A stretch of DNA of 64,000 nt, taken from assembly GCA_947644305.1 (NCBI GenBank), contig CANRYS010000012.1, positions 48,770-112,769 on the forward strand. Reading direction: 5' to 3'. Position numbers and translations under genes: made by a program. Within the stretch, counting starts at the first letter, position 1; the number at the start of each line of letters is the position of its first letter. The notes under the pieces are model-generated. The model saw only the letters and a list, made by a program, of their open reading frames with translations, was not told the DNA's origin and did no database searches. The DNA comes from an uncultured Roseburia sp. GTDB taxonomy: Bacteria > Bacillota > Clostridia > Lachnospirales > Lachnospiraceae. Of the stretch, positions 1 through 9,531 are shown piece after piece.

Positions 1-43
1 TAACTTCGCTCTTCAGATTTTTCAATAATGGAGAATAAGAAGG

Positions 44-81
44 GTGCCCCATGCCGGAATATGGGTGTGGGGCACTTTTTT
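44..81 (+). terminator. Rho-independent terminator
   Basis: GTGCCCCA...TGGGGCAC stem followed by TTTTTT. Confidence 0.75.
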
Positions 82-97
82 CGATTGGCGCCGTTAG

Positions 98-928
98 CTA
101 GGTATGATGGAAGAGGGACGCATATTTTTTTGGTGTGTAACCGGTATGTTTTTTAAAGGAAGTGATGAAATTACTATAGTTTGTAAAGCCAGACAAATAG
201 CAGGTTTCAGTTACATTTTTTCCATCACCGAGCAGGGATTTTGCTCTGGAAATACGCAAAAGAAGAAGATAGTTAAAAATAGTAGTGCTGGTTTCTTCCT
301 TGAATATGTGGCAGAGATGGTACTTGCTGAGTGAAAAAGTCTGGGCAAGAGAGTCCAGTGAAATATTTTCCAGCAGGTTCTTTTCCAAATAGTTCACAAC
401 ATCCTGCACCGTTGGTGTGTACTGGGAGACAAACGGGGAGGAGGAGTGGCTGAAAAGGTTGTTAGTAAAAACCAACAGTTGCAGCAGATATGTTTCCAAC
501 AGCAATTCTTTTCCTGGCAGTGTATAGTTCTTGTTTTCCAGTATGAATTGAAATTGGTTAGAAAAATAGGCGAGCTCGTGATCCTTTAATTGAATCAGAT
601 TTCTTTCTCCGATGTTTCGAGAAGTGAAGCATGCGGAAAGATCCATATCTCTGGCGCTATATTTTTGAAAAAAAGCTGGAGGAATATGGATATAAATCCT
701 TTTATAAGGGGTTTGTTTTTCATTGATCGCTTTATGAATCTCTAAATTGTTGATCGCTAAAAGGGAGCCGGGGGTCAAATGATAAAAGCTCTGCTGAATA
801 CAGAAATTAAGTTCTCCTTCCAGCAGTAAAAATAACTCGTAAAAATTGTGTAAGTGAAAATCCTTTACATAACTTTGGCGGGATGTAAGAATGTTATAAG
901 ATATTTCATCGGAATATTCATGAATCAT
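98..928 (-). CDS. AraC family transcriptional regulator (cupin + HTH)
   Basis: C-terminal AraC HTH pattern (SLSKYHLCHIFKEETSTTIFNYLLLLRISRAKSLL...GFTNYSNFITSFKKHTGYTPKKY); divergent from GH115 gene. Confidence 0.93.
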   Translation of the reverse strand: MIHEYSDEISYNILTSRQSYVKDFHLHNFYELFLLLEGELNFCIQQSFYHLTPGSLLAINNLEIHKAINEKQTPYKRIYIHIPPAFFQKYSARDMDLSACFTSRNIGERNLIQLKDHELAYFSNQFQFILENKNYTLPGKELLLETYLLQLLVFTNNLFSHSSSPFVSQYTPTVQDVVNYLEKNLLENISLDSLAQTFSLSKYHLCHIFKEETSTTIFNYLLLLRISRAKSLLGDGKNVTETCYLSGFTNYSNFITSFKKHTGYTPKKYASLFHHT

Positions 929-1086
929 AGGGTATTCTCCTTCACAGCAATATTTGCAAGTTTTCTGACAATATAAGCAAAGATATTATATATATTTTGT
1001 TTTATTATAGATCATAAGAAAACATATTGCAAGCTGTAGAGTGGATGTGATAAGTCCAGTTGCATCCATCGGATTGGAGGTATTCT

Positions 1087-4000
1087 ATGAAAACATTAAA
1101 CAACAAAAGGCAAAGAATTCTGGCGAATTTTTTAACCGTTATACTGTTGGCTGTGTCTTGTTTTTCTTCGGGCTTTGTGACGGAGGCTGTGACGAAGAAA
1201 ACGGGTTCTTCGGTTACTCTCATAAAACCAGAGATAACCTCATTAACTTTAAAAAAGGGAACCAGTTATCAGTTGAAGGCAAAAGCAGGTTCCAAAACGG
1301 CATCAGGCAAAGGCCTTAGGTATCGTTCGAGCAGGCCCTCTGTGGTCACTGTTTCAAAAAATGGAAAACTCAGGGCAAAGAAATGTGGGAAAGCGACCAT
1401 TAGCGTAAAATCCGTTACAGAGAAAAACCAGGCGAATGTCCAGGTGAAGGTAGTTAAAACATTATTAAAAGTAAAAAAAGTAACACTTAATGCTAAAAAA
1501 GTGGTATTATATGTAGGTGGGGAACAAAAAGAGGGACAGACAGTTCTTAGTGCTAAAGTATCACCTAAGAAAGCAACTGTGAAAAATGTTATATATAAAG
1601 TAACAGATAAAAACATTGTATCTGTGAGTAAAAAGGGTGTGGTGAAAGCTAAAAAAGAGGGAAAGACGAAGATTACCGTGTTTGCGGCGGATGGCTGGGG
1701 CAAAAAAGCAGTCTGCGAAGTAACTGTAAAAAAGAAAGTTTCCTCGTCGTCTACACCGGCAAAGACAAACGCAAGTGCCGTTCCTACTTTACCGTCTGAA
1801 GAGACAGAAAAGCCAACGCCAACAGAGAAACCTGCAAAAGATTATGTGCTGGCGGATTCTGGAAAAGCACAGCAGTTGTATCTGGATGCGGAGGGCGCAG
1901 ATTATAATGGAATTAGGTTAGTAGCGGAGTGTTTTCAGAAAGATGTTAAGATGGTATCGGATGCAGATCTGGACATCGTGACAGATGTAGGACAGATCGC
2001 AGGAATTCCTATTATTGCAGGAAGTATTGGAAATAATGGGCTCATTGATACCATGATTGAACAAGGCAGACTGGATGTCAGTGAGATTAAGGGAAAATGG
2101 GAGACCTACAAGATTGATTTTGTGGAACATCCCGTGGAAGGAATAGAAGAGGCACTAGTTGTCACAGGTAGTGACAAGCGAGGTACAATATATGGAATTT
2201 TCCATATATCTGAGCTGATGGGGGTATCCCCATGGGTTTACTGGGCGGATGTGACACCAGAGAAGAAAGACACTATTTCCTTAAATTCCAAAACCTTATG
2301 TGTAACATCTAAAGAACCATCCGTGAAATACCGTGGCATTTTTTTGAATGATGAAGAGCCGGCTCTGGGCAGCTGGGCAAATAATTTTTTCAAAAAAAGC
2401 AAAGGTGCAAAATTCAATGAGTATTTTTATGAAAATGTGTTCCAGCTTATTTTACGCTTAAAAGGAAATTATCTGTGGCCAGCTATGTGGTCGTCGGCAT
2501 TTAGCACAGATGGTGTAGAGATACCGGAAGCCAGCGCTCAACTGGCAGATGAATACGGTATTGTCATGGGCACCTCCCATCATGAGCCGATGATGAAAGC
2601 GCATCAAGAATGGAGTAAAGGCAAATTAAATTATGGAAATGGTGAGTGGAATTATGATACCAATAGAGAAGGTCTGAAAAAGTTCTTCACAGAAGGGGCA
2701 GAGCGTAATGGCAAATATGAAAATGTGATTACGATAGGTATGCGCGGGGATGGTGATACCTCCATGCTGCCAGAAGGAAGTTCGGTTCAGGAAAATATTG
2801 ATCTGTTAAAGGAAATAATTTTAGACCAGAAAAGTATTTTGAAAGGAAACGGACTTGAGAACGCCCCAACCCTTCTTGCTCTATATAAAGAAGTTGAGGA
2901 ATATTGGTACGGAGATGAGACAACACCAGGTCTGTGTGACTGGAACGAACTGGATGATACGATTGTCATGCTTTCAGAGGACAATTATGGAAATATCAGG
3001 ACCCTGCCGACGGAGGAGAATAGGGATCGAAAAGGCGGCTGGGGAATGTATTACCATGTGGATTACAATGGTGCACCAACTTCTTACCAGTGGGTTCAGA
3101 CATTGCAGCTTCAGAAGATGTGGGAGCAGATGTCTATGGCGTATGATTACGGCGTGGACGATATGTGGATTCTCAATGTAGGTGATCTAAAACCTATGGA
3201 ATCGGCAATCTCTTATTTTATGGATATGGCATGGGATTACGACAAATGGGGCAGCAGCAACATAGACAGCACAGAGGAATACACCCGGCAGTGGATGGAG
3301 CAACAGTTTGGAAAAGATACGGACCAGCAGGGGATTCAGGATCTGACGACTATTTTTGAAGAATATTTAAAGATAAATAGTACGCGCAGGGCAGAGAATG
3401 TCTTCTCCACCACCTATAGTCTTGATAATTACAATGAGGCAGTGGAGATGTTAGAGCGGATCGACAAATTGATCAAGCTGGCAGATCAGTACAAAGAAAA
3501 GCTGCCAGAGAGTGCGCAGGCTCCGTATTATGAGTTGATTTATTATCCTGCTGTGGCAGTAGCAAATGTCAACCGGATGCAGATTTATGCCGGGCTGAAT
3601 CAGGCGTATGCCAAACAGAATCTGAGCAGTGCAAATGTATATGCGGCTTTGATCAAAGAGGCTATTGCCCTGGATCAGGAGATGGAGCAGACCTATGACA
3701 AAGATATGCCCGGAGGTGTCGGTAATAAATGGGATGGCATGATGTATCAGGCCAAAAATGCAGGACATGTCGGCTATCCAGAATGGAGGCCAAAAGGTGC
3801 CTATCCCGTTCCTGTATATGTGGATATTCCAGAGGAAGCACATATGTATGTGCGTCTGCAGGGGGATTCCAAAGCATATGACAGCGGAAGTGCAAATTTA
3901 CAGGACTTCACAAGTATCAACGATGAGACCTACTGCATTCATGTAATGAATGGTGGAGCAGCCTCCTTTGATTATGAGGTGGAAGCTTCTCATGATTGGA

Positions 4001-4746
4001 TTACGCTGAGTAAGAAATCAGGCACAGTGAAAGAGCAGGATACCATAGAAATCAGCGTAGATTATTTAAAATTAAGTGCTGACAGCACTGGCACAGTAAC
4101 CATAACAGGAAATGGACAGACCGTAAAAATAAATGTATCTGCCTCTGTGATTTCTACAGAAGGATTAAGTGAAAAAACATTTATCGAGGCTCATAACTAT
4201 ATATCTATTGAAGCTGGAAATTATACTGATTCTAAAGCAGCAGCTAATGGGGCTGCCTGGAAGGAGATTAAGAATTATGGACGAGGACGATCCTCCCTAA
4301 AGGTATTTCCCTGTACAGGGCGGTTTACCGATGTAGAAGATGCACCATATGTAGAATATACAGTAAAGACAGCTAGTACGGATAAGTACAGCTTAATGGC
4401 ATATATGGCGCCATCCAACAATGTAGATTGGAATTATGTAACAATGAAATTTGGCGTATCCGTGGATGAGGGAGAAGTACAAAGTGTAGACACGATTTCT
4501 AAGAACTATATCGCCGGAACATGGAAAGATTCACTCTGGTCAAATGGTGTCAAAAATGGAATTCACACCAAAAAGGTCAGTTTGGGAAAATTAAGCGCAG
4601 GTGTACATAAAATTCGCATTTATTCTATGGACCCAGAGATTGTATTGCAGAAGTTTGTCTTACACCCAACGAATAAAAACTTAAAGAACTCTTATATGGG
4701 TCCCGGTGAAAGTTATTATGTGGGAAAAGAAGTTTCTAACCAATGA
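1087..4746 (+). CDS. Secreted GH115 xylan alpha-glucuronidase with N-terminal bacterial Ig-like (Big_2) domains
   Basis: Signal peptide; Lys-rich Ig-like repeats; GH115-like core (RGIFLNDEEPALGSW...LKGNYLWPAMWSSAF...GTSHHEPMMKAHQEW). Start moved to ATG 1087 behind GGAGG. Confidence 0.9.
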   Translation: MKTLNNKRQRILANFLTVILLAVSCFSSGFVTEAVTKKTGSSVTLIKPEITSLTLKKGTSYQLKAKAGSKTASGKGLRYRSSRPSVVTVSKNGKLRAKKCGKATISVKSVTEKNQANVQVKVVKTLLKVKKVTLNAKKVVLYVGGEQKEGQTVLSAKVSPKKATVKNVIYKVTDKNIVSVSKKGVVKAKKEGKTKITVFAADGWGKKAVCEVTVKKKVSSSSTPAKTNASAVPTLPSEETEKPTPTEKPAKDYVLADSGKAQQLYLDAEGADYNGIRLVAECFQKDVKMVSDADLDIVTDVGQIAGIPIIAGSIGNNGLIDTMIEQGRLDVSEIKGKWETYKIDFVEHPVEGIEEALVVTGSDKRGTIYGIFHISELMGVSPWVYWADVTPEKKDTISLNSKTLCVTSKEPSVKYRGIFLNDEEPALGSWANNFFKKSKGAKFNEYFYENVFQLILRLKGNYLWPAMWSSAFSTDGVEIPEASAQLADEYGIVMGTSHHEPMMKAHQEWSKGKLNYGNGEWNYDTNREGLKKFFTEGAERNGKYENVITIGMRGDGDTSMLPEGSSVQENIDLLKEIILDQKSILKGNGLENAPTLLALYKEVEEYWYGDETTPGLCDWNELDDTIVMLSEDNYGNIRTLPTEENRDRKGGWGMYYHVDYNGAPTSYQWVQTLQLQKMWEQMSMAYDYGVDDMWILNVGDLKPMESAISYFMDMAWDYDKWGSSNIDSTEEYTRQWMEQQFGKDTDQQGIQDLTTIFEEYLKINSTRRAENVFSTTYSLDNYNEAVEMLERIDKLIKLADQYKEKLPESAQAPYYELIYYPAVAVANVNRMQIYAGLNQAYAKQNLSSANVYAALIKEAIALDQEMEQTYDKDMPGGVGNKWDGMMYQAKNAGHVGYPEWRPKGAYPVPVYVDIPEEAHMYVRLQGDSKAYDSGSANLQDFTSINDETYCIHVMNGGAASFDYEVEASHDWITLSKKSGTVKEQDTIEISVDYLKLSADSTGTVTITGNGQTVKINVSASVISTEGLSEKTFIEAHNYISIEAGNYTDSKAAANGAAWKEIKNYGRGRSSLKVFPCTGRFTDVEDAPYVEYTVKTASTDKYSLMAYMAPSNNVDWNYVTMKFGVSVDEGEVQSVDTISKNYIAGTWKDSLWSNGVKNGIHTKKVSLGKLSAGVHKIRIYSMDPEIVLQKFVLHPTNKNLKNSYMGPGESYYVGKEVSNQ

Positions 4747-4798
4747 AACAACGGATAACGCCTAACGCAAAAATGTTTATTAGGAGGAGGAATTCAGA

Positions 4799-6433
4799 AT
4801 GAATTCAAGGGGTTGTAGATCTAAAATGAAAAAGGCAATTGGGGGTTTAACACTTAGTTTTGCGATGGTGTTATCATTAACAGCGCCATCTGGTGTGGAG
4901 GCGGCAAAATCGCCAAAATTTGGAAAGAGCCAAGTGAATGTAAGCGTTGGAAAGACGGTTACTTTGAAATTAAAAAATGTCTCTAAGAAGGCCAAGGTAA
5001 AGTGGACTTCCAAGTCGAAAAAAGTAGCAAGGATTATGAAGTCTACAAAAAAATCGGCTAAGATCAAAGGCGTAAAAGCTGGGAAAGCCACAATTAAAGT
5101 AACCTATAAATTGGGAAAAAAGTCCAAGACACTGTCCTGCAAAGTCGTAGTGAAAGGTAAAAGTACTGTCAAAGTGACGGCATCACCGACCCCGTCACCT
5201 TCAGCGACTGCGGCATCGAATACGCCAGTTCCCTCCACTGCACCGGATGTATCTGCCTCGCCTGATATACCGGAACAGGCGTGTAAATGGGTGACTACCT
5301 GGGGAACCGCAGAAGAAAGATGCGATGCCACGGATTCTGCCATGCCCAAAATGGCGCTCACGGATACAACAGTTCGTCAGATTATCCGGGTTACCACAGG
5401 TGGAAATAAACTTCGTCTCCGATTGTCGAATCAATATGGGAAAAGTGATGTGGAGATCCAATCCCTTCATCTCGCCAAACAGATCAAAGCCGATGCCTCT
5501 ACCATCGATGTATCCACCGATACGCCGGTGACAGTAAATGGGGAGGAGGAGTTTATAATCCCGAAAGGAAAGGTTATTCTGACCGATGAAGTTGAATTTC
5601 CGGTAGATGCCCTTGAAAATATCGCCGTTTCTGCATATTTTGGCGAGGCGCCAAAGGATAATATAACCGGTCACAGAGGTGCAAGGGCGACGACCTATCA
5701 GGTCTCCGGTAATCAGGTATCAGAAGAAAGATTTTCTTCAGCTAAAACGACAACAAGCTGGTTTTTCCTCGCAGATGCATCTATATGGTCACCGGAGGAC
5801 AGCAGGGCAGTAGTATGTTTTGGTGATTCCATTACAGATGGTTATGGAACAGATGCTACGTACCTTGGCAAAAAGCCGGACAGTTATACGAGGTGGATCG
5901 ACTATTTTGCGAAAAGACTTCAGGAAAATGAGGGAACAACAAATGTATCTCTTATTAACGAGGGAATTGGTGCAAATTCTATCCTTGGCTCCTACCCGAC
6001 AGATGCCGGAAAGGATAGATTTGCCAGGGATCTCCTGGAGCACGATGGCGTAGAATACTGTATTATTTTATTTGGCGTAAATGATATAACAAATCTTTGG
6101 GAAACCAGTAAATATAATCTTCTAATTCCAGAATACAAGAAGATGATTCAGTTGTGTCATGAAAATGGAATTAAGGTCTATGGAGCTCCGATTCTCCCAT
6201 TCGGAACAAGTGATAGTTATACGGAAGCTTCGGAAAAGGTACGAACTATGATCAATGACTGGATGCGTTCGGAAGAATCAGGGGTGGATGGCATTATTGA
6301 TTTTGAGAGTGCGGTGGCAGATCCCAACAATCCAAAAAATATATTAGAAAAATATACGCATGAAGATGGACTTCATCCTTATGATGGCTATAGTGCAATG
6401 GCAGACGCCATTGATCTATCCATGTTTGAATAG
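4799..6433 (+). CDS. Secreted SGNH/GDSL-family esterase (probable carbohydrate esterase) with N-terminal basic Ig-like domain and Pro/Ser/Thr linker
   Basis: CFGDSITDGYGT block I, FGVNDI block III, DGLHPYDGY block V; linker TASPTPSPSATAAS. Confidence 0.87.
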   Translation: MNSRGCRSKMKKAIGGLTLSFAMVLSLTAPSGVEAAKSPKFGKSQVNVSVGKTVTLKLKNVSKKAKVKWTSKSKKVARIMKSTKKSAKIKGVKAGKATIKVTYKLGKKSKTLSCKVVVKGKSTVKVTASPTPSPSATAASNTPVPSTAPDVSASPDIPEQACKWVTTWGTAEERCDATDSAMPKMALTDTTVRQIIRVTTGGNKLRLRLSNQYGKSDVEIQSLHLAKQIKADASTIDVSTDTPVTVNGEEEFIIPKGKVILTDEVEFPVDALENIAVSAYFGEAPKDNITGHRGARATTYQVSGNQVSEERFSSAKTTTSWFFLADASIWSPEDSRAVVCFGDSITDGYGTDATYLGKKPDSYTRWIDYFAKRLQENEGTTNVSLINEGIGANSILGSYPTDAGKDRFARDLLEHDGVEYCIILFGVNDITNLWETSKYNLLIPEYKKMIQLCHENGIKVYGAPILPFGTSDSYTEASEKVRTMINDWMRSEESGVDGIIDFESAVADPNNPKNILEKYTHEDGLHPYDGYSAMADAIDLSMFE

Positions 6434-6452
6434 TTTGACAACAATATAGTTA

Positions 6453-6498
6453 ATAAGGCGGCGCCGAATTGATTTTATTCAATTCGGCGCCGCCTTAT
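6453..6498. terminator. Bidirectional terminator between convergent genes
   Basis: Perfect 20-bp stem ATAAGGCGGCGCCGAATTGA / TCAATTCGGCGCCGCCTTAT with 6-nt loop. Confidence 0.85.
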
Positions 6499-6539
6499 AT
6501 AAGTTGAATGAATCATGAAGTCCGTGGCTGCCAGGCTGG

Positions 6540-8057
6540 TCAATCTTTACTTTCTGTCACAGAGGAGCTCCAGTCGTACCGGAATCCACGATCCGTAGTC
6601 AGTTTGGATGGAAAGATTTCAAAATAAATCACAGCATCGTGAGTTAATGTAAACTCTACAGTCATGTTATCTTTTGAAAGAGTTTTCCGTTCTGTCTGGA
6701 TCAGTGGGTTTGCCGCTTCCCGAAGCAACTGTGTCTGTCTGCTGGTGAGATTTGCCGGTTCACCGAGATCGTGCCATACCTTCTGTGGATTACAAGTGGT
6801 TTCATCCACAATTTTTTGCATACAGCAGTACTCACCGGAAGGAGCCGGGAGATTTAACTCCAGAGTGAGAGAGTCACAGCCTGTCTCACAGGAAAGGTTC
6901 CATAAAACACCCCGGAGTGTTCCCTCATTTTCACAAATAACACCGTGTTCGCTGCGGAAGACACATTTTCCAGTTAATTCTTTGAAAAACTCAAAGGTCC
7001 AGAAAGTGGGTTTCGGAATACTGTTGTTTGCCAGAAGACCAAATCCCCCATAGAATGGAGTGAAAGGCACGCCCTGTTCTTCAAATACATCTCCAAAGGT
7101 CCAATAAGAATAGCCAGTACAGTAGTCACCGATTTCCGATAAGATTCGAGCGAGGCTTGCCGCATTCTGGTTTGTATCATGGAGTGGAGAATTAGGTACA
7201 TAGGCGGTATTAAATTCTGTAATGTAAAAAGGAAGATTTTCGTATTCTTCAAACTCACCGATAATTTCACGACACCGCTTCAGTGTACTAAAAGAGTATT
7301 CACTGGACTGAAGGTCCGCATAGTCATAGTGTCCGTCCCGTTCTGGAAAATGAATGGTATAGTGATGTCTGGAAATAAAGTCCAAAGGGGTCTGGTTTTC
7401 TTTACAAAAAGTTAAAAATCCCCGCATCCATACCTCGTCATTTCCTCCGCAGATCGCCGGTCCGCCAACCTGAAAATCTGGGTGGACTTCTTTGACGGCG
7501 TATGCCGTCCGAGAATAGAGTTTACAGTATTCCGGCATATCTGCGTGTTCCCAAAAACCTTTCAGATTTGGTTCATTCCACACTTCCACCGGCCATTTGA
7601 GCACTTCCGCTTCCCCGTATCGGGAGAGCAGATGCTTGAGTGTCGCCTGAACCAGTGCACACCACCGATCGTAGTCTTTTGGTGGCGTCACGTTTCCTTT
7701 CCAGTAAAATTGTGTCTGAGTGCCGGAAGCAAGTTTCTCAGGCATAAAGCCAAGTTCTAAAAAAGGCCGGATTTGGAGTTCCAAATAACTATCAACAACT
7801 CTGTCCAGATAAGTGAAGTTATATTCAGACTTAATGTTCCCATCCTCGTCCTTATACTCCTGGTAAATCGCCATATCATCACAGAAAAGGCCGTGTCCCC
7901 GTATGTAAGAAAATCCGATTCTTTTCTGGACAAATGCCAGTTGATCCCAGTACTCTTTGTGAAGTGCCAGTCCCATACGCCCTGTTCCCACACAGTAGGT
8001 CACATTGTTGTGAAAGGGTATCGTGTGGTCTAAATTAATATTATATGTCATTTTCAT
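6540..8057 (-). CDS. GH39 beta-xylosidase
   Basis: VEVWNEPNLKGFW acid/base motif and FYITEFNT nucleophile motif; no signal peptide (intracellular). Confidence 0.92.
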   Translation of the reverse strand: MKMTYNINLDHTIPFHNNVTYCVGTGRMGLALHKEYWDQLAFVQKRIGFSYIRGHGLFCDDMAIYQEYKDEDGNIKSEYNFTYLDRVVDSYLELQIRPFLELGFMPEKLASGTQTQFYWKGNVTPPKDYDRWCALVQATLKHLLSRYGEAEVLKWPVEVWNEPNLKGFWEHADMPEYCKLYSRTAYAVKEVHPDFQVGGPAICGGNDEVWMRGFLTFCKENQTPLDFISRHHYTIHFPERDGHYDYADLQSSEYSFSTLKRCREIIGEFEEYENLPFYITEFNTAYVPNSPLHDTNQNAASLARILSEIGDYCTGYSYWTFGDVFEEQGVPFTPFYGGFGLLANNSIPKPTFWTFEFFKELTGKCVFRSEHGVICENEGTLRGVLWNLSCETGCDSLTLELNLPAPSGEYCCMQKIVDETTCNPQKVWHDLGEPANLTSRQTQLLREAANPLIQTERKTLSKDNMTVEFTLTHDAVIYFEIFPSKLTTDRGFRYDWSSSVTESKD

Positions 8058-8266
8058 AAGATGCGTTCCTCCCCGCTATTTTCTATCTATAATATAACAT
8101 TTTTCTTTCGTTCAGTGCAACTACAAAGATAAATACTTTCTGTATTGTAGAGATTTTTAATTGCTATTTTTCCAATTCTTCCTTATAATAAGATTAATAT
8201 GATGCTAGGGCGTGTCTGAAGGAGTACACAGACGGGATATTATTATGCAGATGGGAGGGTTCCGCT

Positions 8267-9415
8267 ATGTTGATTGTAAAGAAAAGTGTTTTGTTCCGTA
8301 AGATAGCATCTTTGTTGTTATGTATTGCATTTTTCGTTCCAGGCACAGTGTGCCGTGCCCAGGAACGTAATTATCATATGTCAGGAATCTATACCTATTA
8401 TGTTTTAGATGAACTGAAAAAGGAAATTTCCATCTGTGCCATCGATTCCACAGAAAAAAAGATCATTGTTCCGTCCGAGTTGGACGGGTACCGGGTGTGC
8501 GCGCTGGGGTATGAAAGTTATGCATATGATAATTATGAGAATTTTCAGGAAATGGGTGGGAAGATGAAGGAATACATGGAGGAACTGGTGATCCCGACTT
8601 CGGTCAGAACGGTATGGGCGTTTGCTTTTAAGGAGTGCAAAAGACTTTCAAAAGTGTCTTTACCAGAGGGAATCACACTTGGTTATGCCAGTTTTAGCGG
8701 CTGTAACAACTGGAAGGATATTGTTTTGCCATACAATACGATTTGTGAAGAGAGTGCGCTTCCTTCTGATCATGCGGATACGCTGCAGATCAGTAATTCC
8801 ATTATGGGAGAGAATATATTTTTTGGCGTCATTCAAAAGATGATCTTATCCGTGAAGAAAGATACGGTATTTAGTCTGGCAGTGCCCTGGGTGTCGGTTA
8901 CGGTAAAGCAACTGATTTCGCCAAAGGATGCGACGAAGTTGATGTTCAATTTTAGTGACGGGGAGAGCCGGGTAGAGAAGCTGTATGTAAATGGGAAACA
9001 GACAAAAATAGAGGCGAATGCAGAAGCCCGTATGGGGTATGTCGCAAAAGGCCATGTTACCTTTGGGGATATTTATACGATAGAAGGTGCTGAGGCGATC
9101 CGGTTTGCAAAAAAGAATAAGATCAAATATCATGTGAGGAGAACGGCGGAGGTAAAAAAGGTCATACGCAAAAAGAAGGCGGATACCTTTCTGCATACTT
9201 GGAAAAAGGCGAAGACAACGATTCTCTCGTGTCGATTCGATAAGGAAAGGAAAACGTGGAAAAAGAGTACGAAAAAAGTTCCAACCGTTTATGAGATTTA
9301 TGGCAGAAAGGGGAAGAAAGGAAAATATCAGCGGATCGGTACGACGAAACAGCAGAAGGTGAAAACGAAGTACAAATATGTAAAGGTTAAATCTGTTAAT
9401 GAGTGGGATGTGTAG
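8267..9415 (+). CDS. Secreted BspA-like leucine-rich repeat protein
   Basis: Signal peptide; BspA-type LRRs (VIPTSVRTVWAFAFKECKRLSKVSLPEGITLGYASFSGCNNWKDIVLP). Confidence 0.75.
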   Translation: MLIVKKSVLFRKIASLLLCIAFFVPGTVCRAQERNYHMSGIYTYYVLDELKKEISICAIDSTEKKIIVPSELDGYRVCALGYESYAYDNYENFQEMGGKMKEYMEELVIPTSVRTVWAFAFKECKRLSKVSLPEGITLGYASFSGCNNWKDIVLPYNTICEESALPSDHADTLQISNSIMGENIFFGVIQKMILSVKKDTVFSLAVPWVSVTVKQLISPKDATKLMFNFSDGESRVEKLYVNGKQTKIEANAEARMGYVAKGHVTFGDIYTIEGAEAIRFAKKNKIKYHVRRTAEVKKVIRKKKADTFLHTWKKAKTTILSCRFDKERKTWKKSTKKVPTVYEIYGRKGKKGKYQRIGTTKQQKVKTKYKYVKVKSVNEWDV

Positions 9416-9531
9416 TGAGAGTGATTGATCTTTTTACCGCTCCATATCATTATACAGCTTAAGCAACAAGATGGATAATTCCTTACTGGCTGTAAGGGAT
9501 ATCAACCATAAATATATTGTAGTAGAAAGGA

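Noticed and set aside
1269-1703. Long antisense ORFs opposite GH115, flagellin-region and other genes in the ORF track
   Set aside because: They mirror strong coding genes, have low-complexity or Phe/Ser-rich translations and no family signature.
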